64,000 bases of DNA from Chlorops oryzae (lineage: Eukaryota > Arthropoda > Insecta > Diptera > Chloropidae): assembly GCA_020466095.1 (NCBI GenBank), contig CM035807.1:40478982-40542981 (forward strand), in the 5' to 3' direction. Shown in pieces: positions 45,656-57,900 of this stretch (position 1 is the first letter of the stretch; every line of letters begins with the position of its first letter). The notes beneath the pieces were generated by a model. That model saw only the letters and a program-made list of their open reading frames with translations. It had not been told where the DNA came from and searched no databases. The position numbers were made by a program, and so were the translations under genes.

Positions 45656-46072
45656 ACGTTGTACCAGTATGCAAAATTTAAATACTGCCCTGGGGCTAGC
45701 TTTGAGTCTAGCCTATAATAGGCAGAGCTCAAAGCTTTATTGTGGTTCTTGTATAGGCTAAAAATTTATTCTGGACAGCTTTGGCGAAAGAACAAAGCTA
45801 CAATGAGAGAAATGATAAATGAAGAGAAAGAAAGAGTGGAGAAAGTCGAAGTTCGGAAAATTTATAGATTTCGACTTGGAAATGATACGTCTCACCCTAC
45901 GAAGCTTGAATTCCTCAGTTCCTTAGGTGGATGGGCTCGAGAAGAATCGCGCGAGACAGAGAAATGAATATAAATTACTATTTAATACTTTAATTTTAAA
46001 TTTTGAAATTTCCGATTTGAAGAGCGCGTAAACTTTGATGTTCCCGAAGAAGGGTTGCCAATATTCAGTTTG
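45656..46072 (-). promoter_or_regulatory. Probable 5' UTR and internal promoter region of the young jockey element
   Basis: Between the ORF1 ATG and the point (about 46073) where older ORF1 homology is broken lie about 417 bp of non-coding DNA on the element's sense strand, including a TTTCTTTCTCTTC-type pyrimidine tract. Jockey-clade LINEs carry their promoter within this region. No specific motif is claimed. The junction with the host ORF1 sequence is seen directly by comparison with 32600. Confidence 0.6.
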
Positions 46073-47440
46073 CATAAATTGGGACAATTTTTGAGTTAGA
46101 GTAGATATCATTATCTCAAGACTACTGTTATTGTTAGTAGGAGCACTAATAGGGGTCGCTGATTTTAGTGCATTTGCATAAGAAACTCCTGGAGTTACAG
46201 TGTTCAAATTAAGGTTGTGAGAGGATAATGGTACCAAAACAGTAATATTTTTTTGTAGGATTACGAGCTGATTCTTTTTTAATATTGATTCGTTTTTTCA
46301 GATCTTGATAAACTAGACAACCTCTGAAATTTTCAGAATGATTTCCTTCGCAGTTACTACATTTAAGTTATTTGCGATCATTTTTTGATTTTTTATCACA
46401 GACTAAGCTGTGATGAAGCTCGCCACATATTTCACACACGGTGCGCAATGTACAATACGATTTTGTGTGTCCAAATTCTTGGCAGTTGGCACATTGTATG
46501 GGACCGTTTCTTTTGTGTGGCTCTTCTACCGTTATTTTACGATGCAACAGGAATTGCAAATTGTATATCGGATGGATTTGGTTTTTTGAAGTTTTAAGTT
46601 GTCCGGCAACAGATCAACTTTAAACATAGGCTATGGAGCTTTTGATTTATTAAATATATTTATAACCGATCTGGCGTGAAAACCATTCTCTTCTAGTGCA
46701 CTCTTTATTTCGTTTGTGTCAACATCTGTTTCAATACCTTTGATCATCACTGTAATATCTTTGCTACTCTTAAGTTGGTATGTGTAAAAATTTTTTTTCG
46801 CTCCTTCAAACTCTTTTACAACTTTTCGGTAACTATCTTCCGTGTTCGTTTGAATTTTTGTTTCATTGATATTATCCCTAGTTAAGGGAACTACGTAAAA
46901 GTTGCTATTTCCTAATAAGTTAGCTAATTTGGCAACAAGTGCATTCGAGCTCCGCTCGCGCAAATAGATTGGGGGCGGTTTAAATACTTTTTTTTTTGTT
47001 GATTTTCTGTTGAATTTTCATCAGAAATTGCAGCAAGTGGAGCAAACCGATTACCAATTAGTGTGTCTTGGGAAGCAGGATCTTCCATTTTATTAAGTTT
47101 GGCCCTGTTGTCATTTTTTCCGGTAGGGCTTCTTTTCCTCTTCGTAATATTCATATAACGGTGCCTACCGATTAACACCGCCTGCTGCGTGTTTTGCTCT
47201 CATTTCAGCAACTATTAGACTTTGTTTGAACCAATTTAGTTCAATTACATCTCTAGGAAGAGCGTTCAACGGGGAATTTGGTAAAATACTCTTAGGAGTG
47301 TTGTTAGGGATATTTTTTTTACCGCTAGGAGAAACTATTCCACTGGTAGAGTTCGATCTCTTTCTTTCGAACTGGCTTTTATATTTGAATTGGCTTGTAC
47401 CTGACGGTTCACTTGTAGACTGGTCCAGATTGTCAATTTT
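46073..47440 (-). pseudogene. Decayed jockey ORF1, second copy of 31240-32610
   Basis: Nearly identical on the opposite strand to 31240-32610, including the same stop after N-K-S-K-A-P, the same break before the first zinc knuckle (C-A-N-C-Q-E-F-G-H) and the same N-terminal frameshifts. It is cut at 46073 by the younger jockey insertion. The shared lesions show both copies descend from one insertion at one locus. Confidence 0.9.
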
Positions 47441-48430
47441 GATTTAGAAATAAATATTAATATGTACATTAGACTGGTCCTTATTTTTTTATTTTTTTAT
47501 TTCTCAGCAAATTATATAAGCTTATGGTCCCAAACTACCAAATATGAAGTTTGGTTTCGATCCGATAATGTTTGATGGGCGCGGAAGTCACTCAAAGTTT
47601 AAAAATCCATTTGTATGAGAAAAAACCTGGGTTGTGTTAGTTTTATCAAAATTTAACACATATAATATAATTTCTCTAACCAAATGTGAATGGTATTCCA
47701 TTGACAATAGATTGGTCTTTCTTTGAAGCTATAACAACATAAAATCGGATTGTATTTGGCACAGCCAGGACTACTGAAAGTCAATTTTTTAGGAAATTCA
47801 AAAGATGCTTCGACTTGGAGGTCTTGGATAGCCACAAGAATTAGCAGAAATGTTTTTAATATTCATATTTGGAAAATATACAAAATAGCCCTTCGAATGA
47901 GCCTTATATGAAGAAAATCGGATTACTCTTTACTTTAGCTTGAACATACTAAACAATTGCTATAGATTTTTTAAGACAAAATTTTAGGCTCTTAACTTTA
48001 GCGGGGTGAGAATTGGTCATGGTCTCAAATAATTTCAGGCTTCGTGTTAGATTCTAAACTTGCAATTCATTTCGCAACATTTGATACCAAAATCATGAAA
48101 TTTGTTTGGCGGTTTCTGCTTATATGGATATGATTAAAATTTCAATATTTTTTTGGTTGTAAAAACAGCTGAATTTCACTGCTTTAAATGCATCAGACAG
48201 GTAAATGGTACAACATTTTTGGGAATTTATGCTTCAAAAGAAGTGGTATTATGTGCAGAAATATATATGATATGGTTTTTTTTTACTATGATCTTCCACT
48301 TTTCCAAAATTTCATGAAAAACTGCGCATTTTAGGGAATTTTGGGGAAATTTTGGCAGATTTTTTTTCCTTTTTAGGAAATTTTGAAAATTTTCAAACTT
48401 TTAATTTTTTAATTTACAGCCGTTGTAAAG

Positions 48431-48665
48431 TTAAAATTTGACCACCATTCGCGAAATTCGCAAAAATTTGATTTTCACTATTTTAAATTGAGTATTTCGC
48501 AGCTAAACAAAATGTCCTCTAAGGGTTAAAATTTGATCAAGACCACCATCCACGAAATTCGCGAAAATTTGATTTTCACTATTTTGAATTGAGTATTTCG
48601 CAGCTAGACAAAATGTCCTCTAACGATTAAAATTTGACCATGCCCACCATTCGCAAAAAATTTGT
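48431..48665. repeat. Tandem repeat in the foldback loop
   Basis: Units beginning TTAAAATTTGA start at 48431, 48526 and 48627. Each contains CACGAAATTCGCGAAAATTT-like sequence and GAGTATTTCGCAGCTARACA. About 2.4 copies are present. Confidence 0.85.
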
Positions 48666-48793
48666 ACTTAAATATAATTTCGAGTTTGTGAAGCTAAATC
48701 GAAGCACAGATAATGTGTAGCTAGAACAACGAAAAGGGCAGGAATTTTTGTTAAGGTAATGTTTCAACATATTTAAGGCTGAGGAAAAGGTAT

Positions 48794-49081
48794 GTGTGCA
48801 ATCGGCTTAGCCGATGTAAACTTCTTTACTTTTTATGCAACATTCACGTAGTAAATGACGTTGCAGAAAGAGGCATTAAATTCGTGGGAGATTTCAACAA
48901 AATGTTAACTCAAGATGAGGATGAACTGCAACTTATACTTCAATTGGTGGAGGCGTATCGTAAGAAATACCCCTCATTCAACAAAAGTACGCTTATCAAT
49001 TGTGTACGCTTACCAAATGTTTTAAACACTAAAACTGAATTTTACTTTCTTCAAATAAGTATTCTTCAAATAATTAAATAA
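48794..49081 (+). CDS. Short ORF in the foldback loop, possible transposase C-terminal piece
   Basis: A 95-codon frame in the unique loop. Residues 18-68 look like real protein: V-V-N-D-V-A-E-R-G-I-K-F-V-G-D-F-N, then L-T-Q-D-E-D-E-L-Q-L-I-L-Q-L-V-E and Y-R-K-K-Y-P-S-F-N-K. This is a charged helical segment of a kind I associate with the end of some uncharacterised repetitive insect and cnidarian proteins. The first 17 residues and the tail after S-T-L-I look non-coding, so the true exon may begin at about 48845. No catalytic motif is present. I infer the relic of an autonomous partner's gene. Confidence 0.45.
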   Translation: MCNRLSRCKLLYFLCNIHVVNDVAERGIKFVGDFNKMLTQDEDELQLILQLVEAYRKKYPSFNKSTLINCVRLPNVLNTKTEFYFLQISILQIIK

Positions 49082-50356
49082 ACCTTCCGAAAATATAATT
49101 TCTGCTTTAAATTTATCTTTACAACGGCTGTAAATTAAAAAATTAAAAGTTTGAAAATTTTCAAAATTTCCTAAAAAGGGAGAAAAATCTGCCAAAATTC
49201 CCCCAAAATTCCCTAAAATGCGCAGTTTTTCATGAAATTTTGGAAAAGTGGAAGATCATAGTAAAAAAAAAAACCATATCATATATATTTCTGCACATAA
49301 TACCACTTCTTTTGAAGCATAAATTCCCAAAAATGTTGTACCATTTACCTGTCTGATGCATTTAAAGCAGTGAAATTCAGCTGTTTTTACAACCAAAAAA
49401 ATATTGAAATTTTAATCATATCCATATAAGCAGAAACCGCCAAACAAATTTCATGATTTTGGTATCAAATGTTGCGAAATGAATTGCAAGTTTAGAATCT
49501 AACGCGAAGCCTGAAATTATTTGAGACCATGACCAATTCTCACCCCGCTAAAGTTAAGAGCCTAAAATTTTGTCTTAAAAAATCTATAGCAATTGTTTAG
49601 TATGTTCAAGCTAAAGTAAAGAGTAATCCGATTTTCTTCATATAAGGCTCATTCGAAGGGCTATTTTGTATATTTTCCAAATATGAATATTAAAAACATT
49701 TCAGCTAATTCTTGTGGCTATCCAAGACCTCCAAGTCGAAGCATCTTTTGAAATTCCTAAAAAATCGACTTTCAGTAGTCCTGGCTGTGCCAAATACAAT
49801 CCGATTTTATGTTGTTATAGCTTCAAAGAAAGACCAATCTATTGTCAATGGAATACCATTCACATTTGGTTAGAGAAATTATATTATATGTGTTAAATTT
49901 TGATAAAACTAACACAACCCAGGTTTTTTCTCATACAAATGGATTTTTAAACTTTGAGTGACTTCCGCGCCCATCAAACATTATCGGATCGAAACCAAAC
50001 TTCATATTTGGTAGTTTGGGACCATAAGCTTATATAATTTGCCTGGCAATTTTAAGAAACCCAGTTTTAAAAAAAATAAGGACCAGTCTAATGTACATAT
50101 AAATAGATTAACTTAATTTGTTGCAAGTGTAGAGATTTCTTGGCCTTTGAAATAAAAATGAAAATACGCGAACAGCTGTCAAGCTGAAACAGCTGCGAAA
50201 AATGTGGAAGTGCTAGTGTTTTATTAAAATATTAAAGCAAATTACATCAGAGTGAAACATCATATGTATACGCGATATAAGTAGCGCACTGGACGAATGT
50301 ACAAAATGTTTGACCTTATATTACTTGGTACGGGTATAAAAACTTCAGAGACTTAC

Positions 50357-51133
50357 CTGGATAAATATACAAGTTAAGCATTCTGGGTCATCGCTTGCAC
50401 TGGGCTTAGCAAAGTCCCAACTTAAGTCCTCAAATCGCAGTCCTAATAACAGCGTCTTAAAAGAGAAAATTGCAATAAATTTTGTTATTTAAAAAAAAAA
50501 TGTTTTTTCTGGTAAATGCCTTACACATTCTTCTGGATCGATTACAAAAACTCCACGCTCGTTCACTGCAACTAAAATCTCTTTATCTGTGTGACTGACC
50601 AAACTCAAGATCCCCCGAATCGGCTGCTCAATTTGACCATAAAAAAACGCGGCGCTAGATATATAAAAGAATTTTTTACAAAACTCATGAATGTCTAAAG
50701 TTTTTATTACCCATAGAATGGAAGCGTCCAACAAAACTCCAGATATTTTTTCATTAATTTTCTTGTCGTGGCAGATTGTGGTACACGTTTATATTGTTCT
50801 AGTAGTTTTACTTCTGCTGAATTCTTGCGGCTGACTGGAAGCCATGCCCAACTAATGCTTTTAGCAACGTAGTTTGGAAGAAATCTTTGCTGACTCTCTC
50901 TATTTTAATAAAAAAACAAAATTTAAATGTTAGTAAAATGTTAGCATATGCAAGCTAAAAAGGAAATTTACCTGAAGAAGCTTACTGTGTGCAAATGTGC
51001 ATTATATGGACCCAGCTCGATACGCGCCTGAATGCCACCCAGCATCAAGGCATGGATGGGTTCCATTACGTAGCGACCTACTAGCACATTTTGCTTGGCT
51101 TCTTCATATAACAGCTCCAATATTCTGTGATCC
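50357..51133 (-). CDS. Frmd8: Frmd8/Bili FERM-domain protein, four internal exons, copy 2
   Basis: Exons on the minus strand are 51133-50972, 50899-50711, 50654-50525 and 50455-50357. Their lengths of 162, 189, 130 and 99 bp equal those of the contig 3 copy, with the same splice phases and no stops. Introns match closely apart from small changes such as the second acceptor (ATTAAAATAG here). The protein role is as for the first copy. The flanking fragments are identical too, so missing F1 and C-terminal exons are a shared property of the locus. I consider this the second haplotype of one gene rather than a paralog, because the older transposons beside it are also shared. Confidence 0.85.
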
Positions 51134-52527
51134 CTAAAATAGAAGCATTTTGAAACGTTTTAACTTTTCAATAATATATATTTGACAAGAATACGTGTAA
51201 CATGCCGAGCTCAACGATTAGTCTTTATTTTCCGGTAAGCACAGAACATAGACAACAAGACACATATTTCATTTTATCTGCTCAGAATCGCAGAAACTTT
51301 TTTTTATTATGGTTTATTCTGGTTTTCACAATCGACTTCATATACACCAATCAATATAGAACGCTTGTTTTTTAAAACTCAATAAAATTGTATGTTTTAG
51401 ACACAAACCAGAAATATTGAAAGCCCATTCTTTTTACTGAGGGTACGTATAACTGTTTGGCTAAAAAAAAAGGATATATAAAACATTCGCGGGATTTTGG
51501 TCATAAGAATGGATAACTAAGGGATCATCTGAAATCAAAAAGAAAGGGTTTCTCGAAACAAAATCACACTTTCAATTAAAGCTTAGATGAGTTAAGAAAA
51601 GAAACAATTAGGAAAATTTTAAGCTTTTGATCCAATCCAATTCTTCACTATCCGCCAAAATTTGGTATTTATCTGACTCAACGTTTGCACACAGTAATGA
51701 TGGGTTCTTTTTAAAAATAGAATTCTAAGCAAGAGTGCTTTAAATTATATTTGAGATAAAAAATATTCTTAAATGCGTCTATCTTTACCATATTTTTTTC
51801 CGCCTATAAAATTTTTATCACCAAAAAATGCGCTTTACTGATTTCATTTACATACATTTCTTGCAAACAAAGTCTATATTCAGCAAAGCATATGGCAATC
51901 TGCTTGTTGTGACGGTATGACGAATGGTAAGACGATAATTATCTTGGTTTGTTCTTATCATTCACGCGCTTCGCCATACAAATTTTTGTAAGCCCGAAGC
52001 AATATCTCTGTTTGCTTCAGTTCGAAGCAAGGAACAAAGCAAATTAAATTTAATATCAACCCTGCTTGTTTTCGTAAATACTCGAAAAAAGTGGGAAATA
52101 AATGAAAGGATAGAAAGAAAAATAAATAAAAAGATACATTGTTGAAAATTTTTGTGTGAACAACAATTAACTTACATTTATTCTCCATACCACACCAAAC
52201 AATTTTTTTACTCACTGTTAAAAACAAAAACAAACAACCAACGCAAAGCATTGCTACTAACTCTTAGCGACAGAATGCTCAAGAAATGTCTTTGTTGGCA
52301 TCAGTAAAACAAAGCAAGATTGCACTATGAGAACGGATAAAGTTCCATCGCGTTTCAGAGAGCCGAAACATTTACTTCACAACTCCATGAGAACAAGCTA
52401 CGAGTATGACTTTGATACATTAATTAAAGTAGTAGTGGTGCGATGGGAGTTTTAATAATAAAAAAAAGGGCTTCGCGAAATTTTGCGGGATCTCCGATTT
52501 GTTCGCAGGACGCAGGATTAAGACTTT
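51134..52527. other. Upstream flank/intron of Frmd8, copy 2, without the family A element
   Basis: Reverse complement of 27562-30155 minus 28791-29990. It shows the empty site at about 51292-51311. No exon was recognised. The 97-codon frame at 52251-51958 parallels the one in contig 3. Confidence 0.6.
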
Positions 52528-53224
52528 TAAAAAAGGAATATCCCGCGCAAATGGATAGTTTCAGGTTCTGTTTATAGATACCTTATATATAGTGTGACCA
52601 GATGCCCTTTTTACTCGGGACATGTCCCCAGTTTTCGGCAAATGTCCCGTGGTCCCGAATATTCACTTAATGTCCCCGATTTTTGCGAAATAAATATTAT
52701 AAAGGGAACAAAGAGGGTAGAGTGATGACACAAGTTTACAAAAAATAAAAAATTTAATGGCGCTCGAGATTTAGCGGTCATTCCTAATGTAAAATCGAGC
52801 GCTGAGTTAAAATGGGTAGTCAAAAAAATGGGAAATGAAAAACAAATACTATGAGCTTTTAATTGTTGCACTACGAAAGCTATAGTGGAAAATCGCGCGC
52901 ACACAGGTGAGTACAAATTTCAAATTTGCTATAGCTGACTCCCCAAACAATTTTTCAAATAATTTTTCTTTAAGGATAGTTTCATTAATACTTTCAAAAT
53001 TTTGGTTTTTTTTTAGATCAAATTCGAAAAAGTTTCTGAATCCAATATGCATAACATGAACAAAAAAATGTTTCTAATTTTTTATATGGATTGATTGTTA
53101 TACTTTGGTCTTTTACGAAGATAATCAGGGATTTTTTTTTCAAATAGTGGAAATAAGGCGAGTTATTATTGATTGATTTAAAACATAAATTCCCAATAAT
53201 TTCAAAAATGACCCAAAATTCCAT
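52528..53224. other. Clean counterpart of the noisy block; no gene
   Basis: Sits between the gypsy LTR and the conserved Frmd8 flank. Its complement reads ...TAGTGCAACAATTAAAAGC ... GGGACCACGGGACATTTGCC..., which can be followed, garbled, at 26900-27560. A 101-codon frame (52916-52611) has no recognised domain. Confidence 0.5.
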
Positions 53225-54951
53225 TGTAACGGTTTTTCTTAGCCTGGGTATCACTCAGTCAATCCAGGGTCCGTTACAAGAAAATAAATTTGAATAGTTC
53301 CAAGAAATGACTCGAAATTTCAGATATAATTATTCAAATTGAGTTTATTTATTTTCGTTCGTTGCTCATTGTTGGCTTACAGCTATAATATTTAATCAAA
53401 AAAAATTATCTTTCGTTCATTGACAATTGTTGGCTTGCAGCTATAGTATTTTTACGACAAAATCTGAACGTAGCAGCGAAGTGATCAGGTTATTGTCGGT
53501 GACCGCTGGTGATATCAACTACAAGGTGCCGATGTCCGTTTATGTGTTTGTTACCAATGCGTTTTACCGAAGAAAAGCTAACAGTCTGCGTCATGTTCAA
53601 GTCGTGAAGTCAGTCGTGATGAATACAGTGGTGGTTTCAAGGGGAGAGAAAAAAAATTGCGGGGCACTTCAAGTATAAATCGTTGAAGTGATAGGCAGGG
53701 CGCAGAGGAAATCTCAGTTTTGGGTATGAATCGCTAAAATCAGATGTACATTTTATGGGGACGGTTTTTAAAGGAGAAACTGCGGAGCACTTCAAATATA
53801 AATCGTTGTAGCGTTAGGCAGGGAAAAGAAGCAACCTCGATTTTAGGTATGAATCGCTAAAATCAGATGTGAAGATTACGGGGAACCTGCGGAGCACTTC
53901 AAGTATAAATCGTTGAAGCGATAGGCAGGAAAAAGAGGCTATTTCGATTTTAGGTGTAAATCGCTAAAGTCATATGTGAAGACTACGGGGAACCTGCGGA
54001 TCACTTCAAGTATAAATCGTTGAAACGTTAGGGAGGGAAAGAGGCAATCTCAACTTAAGGTATGAATCGCTGAAATCAGATGTGAAGACTACGGGGAACC
54101 TGCGGAGCACTTCAAGTATAAATCGTTGAAGCGGTAGGCAGGAAAAAGAAGCAATCTCGATTTAAGTTATGAATTGCTAAAATCAGATGCGAAGACTGCG
54201 GGAGTTTTAAGAAAATAATTTTTAGTTTTAACTTACTTTAAATTCTTTTGTTCCAAAAAAAAAACTGGTTAAACTGAGTCCACTTGCGATGTTGCTGTTA
54301 ACCGAGCTGAACACTGACTGCCTCCTTCGCAGTAAATGTTGCAGTATATAGCTGTTACAAAATTTAAAGTAGCTGAGAATTGTGCAATTATTCTTTTTAA
54401 AAATAGCGAGACTGGGTGTGTGTATTTGTGCCGTGTGACAACTTTACAGGCACTGGTCACTTACGGAGATTGGTGTTGTGTGCATACTGATTGGTAGAGA
54501 ATCGGTTCGCGTACTTAGTAAAATTGTGGCGTGTCTTAGTTATGACTAGTGGGAACCTATACTACGAGATGGCGGCGTGTCCTAGCTATGACTGGTTAAA
54601 ACTTATCTTACTAGAAGGCGGTTTGTCTTATATTATATTTTGTAGAATTTTTGGCTTATCCTATTTTCTTATTATTATTATTTTTATTTTTTCTTATAGT
54701 ACTTATTTCTGTATTGGTTTTTAATTATAAACAATGAAGTTCTTGGTGTAAATAAAAATGACCGTTCCGGCGTTTGAGAGAAAACAGAAAATATAAAAAA
54801 ATGTGTCCAACCTGGATGTTAAAATTGCAAATTACGGAGGGTTCGGAGTCATCAGTTTTGTCATCATGTTTGAGCGGGAAAAACGACGACTAGTTGTACT
54901 TTCTAAATGTATAAGGATCATATTTGATTAATAAAATTTTACCTCGCTACA
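53225..54951 (-). mobile_element. Gypsy 3' LTR, 1.73 kb, with internal tandem repeats
   Basis: In element sense the LTR begins TGTAGCGAGGTAAAATTTTA at 54951 and ends CCGTTACA at 53225, giving TG...CA ends. A polypurine tract abuts the start. It lies downstream of integrase sequence in the same orientation. Internally a roughly 106 bp tandem repeat occupies 53665-54190. Partial relatives lie at 7930 (3' edge) and 63409-63603 (5' edge). The upstream 5' LTR is missing. Confidence 0.85.
53665..54190. repeat. Five-copy tandem repeat inside the gypsy LTR
   Basis: CACTTCAAGTATAAATCGTT recurs at about 53669, 53790, 53897, 54003 and 54108, giving periods of about 105-122 bp. Each is followed by GGYAGG...GAAATC and then AATCGCTAAAATCAGATGTG. 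Such arrays in U3/R often vary in copy number and can hold promoter elements. Confidence 0.9.
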
Positions 54952-54968
54952 TCTCCCCCTTTCTTCGG
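54952..54968 (-). promoter_or_regulatory. Polypurine tract of the gypsy element
   Basis: In element sense the sequence GAAGAAAGGGGGAGA lies directly before the LTR start TGTAGCG. This position and composition are those of the primer for plus-strand DNA synthesis. Confidence 0.85.
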
Positions 54969-57900
54969 TTAATCTTTTCGCCGGTACCGTGGCCTTGCTA
55001 AGAGAATATAAATCGGTACATTTCTCCTTCTTTGTTTCCGGGCGCAGCATAATCGACGTTTGCTTCACTCCCATTTTTTTCGCATATCATCTAGAATATC
55101 CTGTTCTGATGCTCCCGTGGTGTTTCTTAATTGGACTCATCTGTGTCGAGGATCAAGATGTCTTCTGGATGCGCGGTTCCTTTTGTTGGAGGGTTTTGAT
55201 TTGTGGTGGGCGTGACCAATCTCGGCCGAGTCTTTCTTCTTTGGCATGCCTTCCAGTTCAGGCTTTCTGGTCGGCGTGTCGCAGGGGTTTTTGGTATCGG
55301 TGTCGTGGCCGAAAAGTCCCTTTTTTGGCTTTGGTTTTTTGTTGTGGTGAGAGAGTAAGCCGGTACGCGTTGGGTGTTGGTGGTCGGTTTTCGAACCGGG
55401 CATGATAGGGAAGGTGCTTGAGTTTTCGTTTGCCGGCCTCCGCCTTTTGGAGGGGGGTCAAATAGTTGAGTCTGGCTTGGGCAAACTTTTCCATACACAT
55501 GGTGCGCTAGTTTTTCTGGAGAGCAATATTTGTGACAGGGTGGGTAATTAACTGACTTATGGTCAAGTAGGTAGAAATAAGGAATCTAGCAGTTATTTTG
55601 TTGATTTATTCGTTCGTGTCGAGAGGATGTTCGGCGTAAGGATTGATCTGGCTCAGGTCGGCGGTCTTGGTCTGGCACTCCACCTTGTTGCGGATGATGA
55701 CTGGTGAAATGCAATCTTGTACTTGATATGGCCCTTCAAACTTCGGGGCCAATTTGGCTGCAAAATTATCTTCTGCCTTTGATAGTGGATGTGTTCTAAC
55801 TAGGATCAGATGTCCTCGATGCGGTCTACATTTTCGTCGTCTTAGGTTGAAATGACGGGCTTGTTCTTGGCTGGCGCGGGTTTGGTTTTGTCTAACCAAG
55901 TTGAATACTTCTTGGAGTTGGTTGAACCTCTGTGTGGTGGTGAGGTGTTCGCTGGTTAGTCCTGGGCTTTTCTCATCGTACAGCTGTTAAGGAAGTCGGG
56001 GTTCGCGGCCTTGCGTTAGAAATGCGGGGCTATACCCTGTACTCTCACTGATGCTGGTGTTTATTGCAAGGGTTAGTTCCTGAAGTAATTCGTCCCAATG
56101 TTTGTGATTATTTTCTGTATATTGGGCCAGCATGGTCTTAATCGTTCGGTTCGCTTGTTTGGTGGGGTTCTCCTGGGGCGTGTATGGTGCTGTTCGTTGG
56201 TGCTTGTTCCAAGTTTTGAAAGAAAATTTGGGAACTTCTTACTGGTGAATTTGGTTCCATTATCTGCGACCAATGTCGTGGGGACACCATTCCTGGAAAG
56301 GATTCGTTCCCTTAATATTTTAATGGCTGTCTCCGTTGCCTCCATTCTGAGGGGTGCTAGCTCTACCCATTTGGAGAATTTGTCGAATAGGACTAGTAGG
56401 TATGTATTTCCGTGAGATGAACGGGAAAGGGGTCCTACGAAATCTGCACACAGCACTGCCCAAGGTTCCTCGGAAACCTGTGTTCGCATATGCCCCCCTT
56501 GTCTCAGCTGTTGATTCTTATACCGTTGTTAGCTTAGGCATTTTTTGACGTAGTTCCTGATGTCGTTGTGGAATCCAGGCTAAAAGTATTTTATAGCAAT
56601 GCGACTAATGGTTTTCTTTACTTGGAGGTGTCCTGCGGTTGCGTCATCGTGGTTTTCTTGTAAGACCCTCGCACGGTAGCGAGAGGGGTTTCCTTCAATG
56701 ATCTGGTAGTCTGGAAATTTCTGGGGTTGTTCAAGTGTCACTTTCATCCGCTTTTGGACCCACTCCCTTGGCTCTGTTATGACGGGCTCGTCCGCAGTTA
56801 TTTGACATATCTTGTCGAGGGGTTGCCATGGTAGTGCGTCTGCAATAGCGTTGTATTTGCCGCGTCCGTATTTTATATCAAACGAGTTTTGTTGTAGTTC
56901 CAAGGCCCAACGAGCTATTCTCCCAGTAGGGCAATCGATAGAGTTTAGTCATTTTAGTGCCAGGTGATCGGTTATAACTATAAAATGTAAACCTTCTAGA
57001 TAATGCCTAATTTTTCTTATTCCTCAGACGATAGGCAGGCATTCTTTTTCAGTTGTAGAATAGTTAAGCTCCGCCCGTTCAAATGTCTGCTGTCGTAGGC
57101 GATCACTCGTTCCTTACCTTCCAACTCCTGTGTCGGCACGGCTCCTAAGCCATATTCATTTGCGTCTGTTTGTAAAATAAATGGTTTAGAAAAATCTGGA
57201 CATGTTAGGATGGACTGGGGCCTCAGTCAGTTTTTGTTTTAGTAGTTCAAATGCGTCTTTTTGTTCCGGAGTCCATTTCTATCGGCGACCCTTTTGGAGG
57301 TGAGTTATCATGGGGTGTACAATCTTGGAGAAGTCTGGCACAAACCGTCGATACAACCTGGCGATGCCTAAGACTCTGCGCAGCCGTTTTATGTTGACCG
57401 GCGGTGTAAATTCTTTAATGGCGGCGACCTTGTCTGAATTTTTGTGTATGCCTTGTGAGGTTACCAGATGTCCCAGGTACTTTATCTCAAATAACGCTCT
57501 CCAAACCTCGTTGAAAAGTAGATGGGCGGAGTGCAGACCGAAAGGCATCACTTTTCATTGGAAAAGGCCTCTTCCGGGAGCGGTGAAAACGGCGTATTGT
57601 TTACTGGTCTCCTCGAGTGGGATTTGCCAATACCCATTCTTCAAATCTAAACTACTGATGTATTTTGCGTCTCATAGGCGACCCAGTATATAGTTAATGC
57701 GGCGTAAAGGGTATGCATCGCCGAAGGATTTCTCATTGAGTTGTCGAAAATCGAGACATAACCTCCATTTGCCATCTTTCCTGCGCACCATAATTACTGA
57801 TGAACTGTGTGGGCTTTGAGAAGGTTCAATGCAGTCCAATTGGATTAATTTAGCGATTTATTAATTTAACGCTTCTTGCATGACGGGATTTTTTGGAAAG

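Larger units (their letters stand above)
47470..50090. mobile_element. Foldback DNA transposon, 2.6 kb, about 960 bp arms, 8 bp target duplication
   Basis: ATGTACAT flanks both sides (47462-47469 and 50091-50098), and the empty site is at 31190-31197. Both ends read TAGACTGGTCCTTATTTTTT. The left arm (47470-48430) is repeated in inverted form at 49117-50090 and is close to identical in most of its length, down to the innermost TTTACAGCCGTTGTAAAG. A central loop of about 690 bp holds a 95-101 bp tandem repeat and one 95-codon frame. Identical 60-codon frames in each arm mirror one another and are probably not genes. An 8 bp duplication fits hAT, P or Merlin elements, but the TAGACTGGTCC end is not one I can assign. 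Confidence 0.93.

Noticed and set aside
47653..49896. Mirrored 60-codon frames (47653-47835 minus, 49714-49896 plus)
   Set aside because: They are the same sequence in the two arms of the foldback element; no domain, and the arms as a whole are non-coding.
54989..55405. 138-codon plus-strand frame
   Set aside because: Antisense shadow of the gypsy 3' coding region, which reads sensibly on the minus strand.
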